This document shows positions 61,699 to 64,000 of a stretch of DNA of 64,000 nt, one piece after another. Each line of letters starts with the position of its first letter. The first letter of the stretch is position 1. Source of the DNA: JACPDH01 sp041671505 (GTDB lineage: Bacteria > Acidobacteriota > Thermoanaerobaculia > Gp7-AA8); contig JBAZBK010000010.1 in the NCBI GenBank assembly GCA_041671505.1, positions 1 through 64,000 on the forward strand. The letters run 5' to 3'. Under the pieces are notes generated by a model. That model worked only from the letters and a program-made list of their open reading frames with translations, was not told the origin of the DNA and did not search any database. A program made the position numbers and the translations under genes.

Positions 61699-62550
61699 AT
61701 GCAGACTGCCGCCGAACGCCGGCCGACCCTCTTCCTGATCGTCGTGCTGGCCTCGCTCTTCCTCCTGATGAGCACCAACGCACGGACCAGGAGGATCGAG
61801 GATCAGCGCACCTTCCTCGTCCGCGGAGTCGTGCGGCTCTTCGCTCCGGTCCTCGAGGCGGTCGACTGGGCCTACTCTCGTGTCTCGGACACCTGGAACG
61901 GCTACGTCGACATGCGCACCGCCGTGCGTGAGAACGTCGAGCTCCGCCGGCGGATCGCGGGACTCACCACCGAGAACGTCGGGCTTCGCAACCGGAACGT
62001 CGAGATCTCGCGCCTCCGGGCAATCCTCGGCTACTCGGAGGAGGTCGACCTTCCCGCAACGCTCGCGCGCGTCGTCATGATCGACACCGGCGGCCGGTTC
62101 AAGTCGCTCATTCTCGACCGTGGCTCCGACGAGGGGATTCGCGTCAACGACCCGGTGCTCTCCGCCGAAGGGCTCGTGGGGCGCGTCGTGCTGACCACGC
62201 CGAGCGTCTCGAAGGTGCAGCTCATCATCGACGGCGATTCGTCGGTCGGCGTCCACTTCGAGAGGACTCACCGCCAGGGCGTCGTGCGCGGCACCGGAAG
62301 CGACGAGCTCGCGATGGCCTTCGTTCCGTTCACTGCCGACGTCGTGGCGGGCGATCGCGTTTTCACGGCCGGAATCGACGGGACGTATCCGCGCGGGATT
62401 CTCGTCGGGAAAGTCACCTCCGTGGAAAAAGGGAAAGACCTCTTCAAGACGGTGCGCTGCGCGCCCGCGACCGATTTCTCGAGCCTCGAGGACCTGATCG
62501 TGCTCAGCCCGAGACCGATCGACCCGGCGGCGACGGAGTTCAGGCCGTGA
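61699..62550 (+). CDS. mreC: Rod shape-determining protein MreC
   Basis: MreC is a 283-residue membrane protein with one N-terminal helix (about 11-27), a coiled coil (about 70-110) and a periplasmic double beta-barrel (about 115-275; VVMIDTGGRFKSLILDRGSDEGI and LVGRVVLTTPSVSKVQLIID). It links MreB to wall enzymes such as PBP2. It begins 22 bases after mreB and overlaps mreD by four bases (GTGA). Confidence 0.95.
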   Translation: MQTAAERRPTLFLIVVLASLFLLMSTNARTRRIEDQRTFLVRGVVRLFAPVLEAVDWAYSRVSDTWNGYVDMRTAVRENVELRRRIAGLTTENVGLRNRNVEISRLRAILGYSEEVDLPATLARVVMIDTGGRFKSLILDRGSDEGIRVNDPVLSAEGLVGRVVLTTPSVSKVQLIIDGDSSVGVHFERTHRQGVVRGTGSDELAMAFVPFTADVVAGDRVFTAGIDGTYPRGILVGKVTSVEKGKDLFKTVRCAPATDFSSLEDLIVLSPRPIDPAATEFRP

Positions 62551-63056
62551 CGATGCTCCGGTTCGCAGCAGGCCTGATCATCGCGGTCGCGGTCCATGCG
62601 ATGCTCAACAAGGTCGCGCCGGGCTCGCTCGTCTACTTCAACCCGTACGTCATCCTCGTGACGTACCAGGCGATGCGCAGCGGCAGCCTCGCGCGCGTGA
62701 TCGCGCTCGGAGCGCTCGCAGGGCTGGTCCAGGATTCGCTCTCGATCTCCCTGGCCGGCGCAAACGCCTTCGCGCTCACGATCTGCGGCTATGCCGTCGC
62801 GTACGTCAACGCGAAGCTCGTGCTGCAGGGGACCGCGGCGTTCGGCGCCTGCCTCGCCGCCTCGACGTTTGCCGCGGAGCTGATCGTCTGGACGCTGACG
62901 AGCGTCCTCGTCGAAACACCGATCCCGTTCGCGATCGACACATGGCTGGCGCGCACGCTCGTGACCACGCTCTTCGGACTCCTCCTGCTCCAGTCATTGC
63001 GGCTGGTGCTCGGCTCCGACGTCGTGACGCCCGGGCAGCGACGCAAGAGCTGGTAG
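62547..63056 (+). CDS. mreD: Rod shape-determining protein MreD
   Basis: This 169-residue integral membrane protein has about five helices; LRFAAGLIIAVAVHAML starts the first. It completes the MreBCD complex. The start is GTG 62547, overlapping mreC by four bases. The sequence is weakly conserved in all bacteria, and the call rests on size, topology and position. Confidence 0.88.
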   Translation: MTMLRFAAGLIIAVAVHAMLNKVAPGSLVYFNPYVILVTYQAMRSGSLARVIALGALAGLVQDSLSISLAGANAFALTICGYAVAYVNAKLVLQGTAAFGACLAASTFAAELIVWTLTSVLVETPIPFAIDTWLARTLVTTLFGLLLLQSLRLVLGSDVVTPGQRRKSW

Positions 63057-63104
63057 GAACGGAGACGTCCGCTCACGCGTTCAAGAAGGTAGCCCGATCG
63101 AGAA

Positions 63105-64000
63105 ATGAAGGTATATCGCGAAGACGAGAAGACGCTGCAAGGGCGGATCGACGTGCTCTTCTGGGCCGTCGTCGCCGCATTCATCGTCCTCGCCTCGTCA
63201 TTCTGGTACGTCCAGGTCGTCCAGGCAGAGAAGTACCGCGACCTCTCCGACGCCAACGCCCTGCGCGACGTGACGGTGCGCGCCCAGCGCGGCCTGATTC
63301 TCGACCGGAAGGGGCGGGTGCTCGCGGAGAACCAGCCCTCGCACACGCTCGTGCTGATGCGCAACGAGCTCTCGCAATCGACGCGCCGCGACGAAACCCA
63401 CCTTCCCCGCCTCGTCCGCTTCGTCTCCACCGTGCTCGGGCTGAACGAGGCGGAGGTCACGCGCCGCATCGAGAAGGGACGCGCCACGCCGGTCAACCTT
63501 CCCCTGACCATCGCGGAGGACCTGTCGATCCCCCAGGTCGCATCGATCGAGGCGGGCAAGCTCACCTTCCCCGCACTGTCGGTCGAGAGCACGGCGAGCC
63601 GCAATTATCCGAACGCAACGATCGCCGCACACGTTCTCGGGTACATGGGCGAAGCGAGCGCCGAGGAGCTGAAACGGCGGCCCGAGCTGCGGATGGGCGA
63701 TCTCGTCGGACGGCGCGGCGTCGAGCTCGTCTATGACACGGAGCTGCGCGGCAAGGACGGCGCGAAGTTCATCGTCGTCGACAGCCACGGCCGGGTCAAA
63801 GAGGAGTACGACAAGCTCAGCCGCGAGCCGCAGCGCGGACAGAACATCTACCTGACCATCGACCTCGACCTCCAGCGCAAGGCGGAACAGTACTTCATGG
63901 AGAACGAGATGGTCGGATCGTGCGTCGTGCTCGACCCGCGCAACGGCGAAGTGCTCGCGCTCGTTTCGAGCCCCGCGTACGACCCTAACATCTACTCGAA
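63105..64000 (+). CDS. mrdA: Penicillin-binding protein 2 (5' part)
   Basis: The frame opens at ATG 63105 and runs to the window end without a stop, giving the first 298 residues. An N-terminal membrane helix (about 18-38, LFWAVVAAFIVLASSFWYVQV) is followed by RAQRGLILDRKGRVLAEN, the standard first motif of class B PBPs, and the pedestal domain. DLVGRRGVELVYDTELRGKDG and GQNIYLTIDLDLQRKAE are typical of PBP2. The transpeptidase Ser-X-X-Lys motif lies beyond the window. PBP2 crosslinks the lateral wall in rods with MreBCD and RodA; its place after mreD confirms the call. Confidence 0.95.
   Translation, partial: MKVYREDEKTLQGRIDVLFWAVVAAFIVLASSFWYVQVVQAEKYRDLSDANALRDVTVRAQRGLILDRKGRVLAENQPSHTLVLMRNELSQSTRRDETHLPRLVRFVSTVLGLNEAEVTRRIEKGRATPVNLPLTIAEDLSIPQVASIEAGKLTFPALSVESTASRNYPNATIAAHVLGYMGEASAEELKRRPELRMGDLVGRRGVELVYDTELRGKDGAKFIVVDSHGRVKEEYDKLSREPQRGQNIYLTIDLDLQRKAEQYFMENEMVGSCVVLDPRNGEVLALVSSPAYDPNIYS

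Overview
The window is GC-rich, densely coding chromosomal DNA from a Gram-negative bacterium. It encodes OmpA-type, DUF481 and large beta-barrel outer-membrane proteins, a PpiD-type chaperone, and MurA/MreBCD/PBP2 for the sacculus. The mix of Ser/Thr-kinase-TPR proteins, a cdaA-ybbR-glmM operon, an indolepyruvate oxidoreductase with an ADP-forming CoA ligase, a multiheme cytochrome and an M14 peptidase fits Acidobacteriota best. That assignment is inferred from gene content; no rRNA or marker tree is available here. I saw no rRNA, tRNA, CRISPR array, IS element or prophage.

Layout. 1-1000: three integron-type gene cassettes on the minus strand, with two complete attC sites and a third core site. 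No integrase gene is visible. 1324-5807: iorA-iorB-acs operon for 2-oxoacid (aryl amino acid) oxidation with ATP recovery. 6342-10750: poorly characterised genes (a zinc-ribbon protein, an exported protein, a histone-H1-like protein). 11054-16058: murA-folP-cdaA-ybbR-glmM, linking cell-wall precursors, folate and c-di-AMP. 16383-31000: scattered housekeeping genes (metallo-beta-lactamase-fold hydrolase, M14 and M20 peptidases, purQ, purS, acyltransferase, ppa, cold-shock protein, uppP, RNase J). 32345-45884: a nine-heme cytochrome, asnS, a membrane histidine kinase, a large outer-membrane protein, a kinase-like TPR receptor and two small TPR paralogues. 45896-50931: sirtuin, DUF481 porin and an ABC importer whose binding protein is fused to an OmpA domain. 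51082-56738: GGDEF protein, repeat-rich exported protein, threonine dehydratase-like enzyme, RarA and a thioesterase. 56815-64000: PpiD-like chaperone, FecR-domain protein and mreB-mreC-mreD-mrdA (the last cut by the window edge).

The intergenic DNA is unusually structured. Most larger gaps hold long inverted repeats. Some are REPIN-like pairs of short palindromes, in at least four sequence families. Others have arms built from 7-bp (once 6-bp) iterated words; the words differ from locus to locus but match between the two arms of one locus. These iterated palindromes, the integrase-less cassette array, and the genome-wide excess of the integron core-like word GTTAGGC are the most unusual signals. 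Smaller points of interest are a Shine-Dalgarno-sequestering leader on the cold-shock gene, a MurA with Asp in place of the fosfomycin-target Cys, a pseudokinase-like TPR receptor, a HEPN-like protein and a histone-like fusion.
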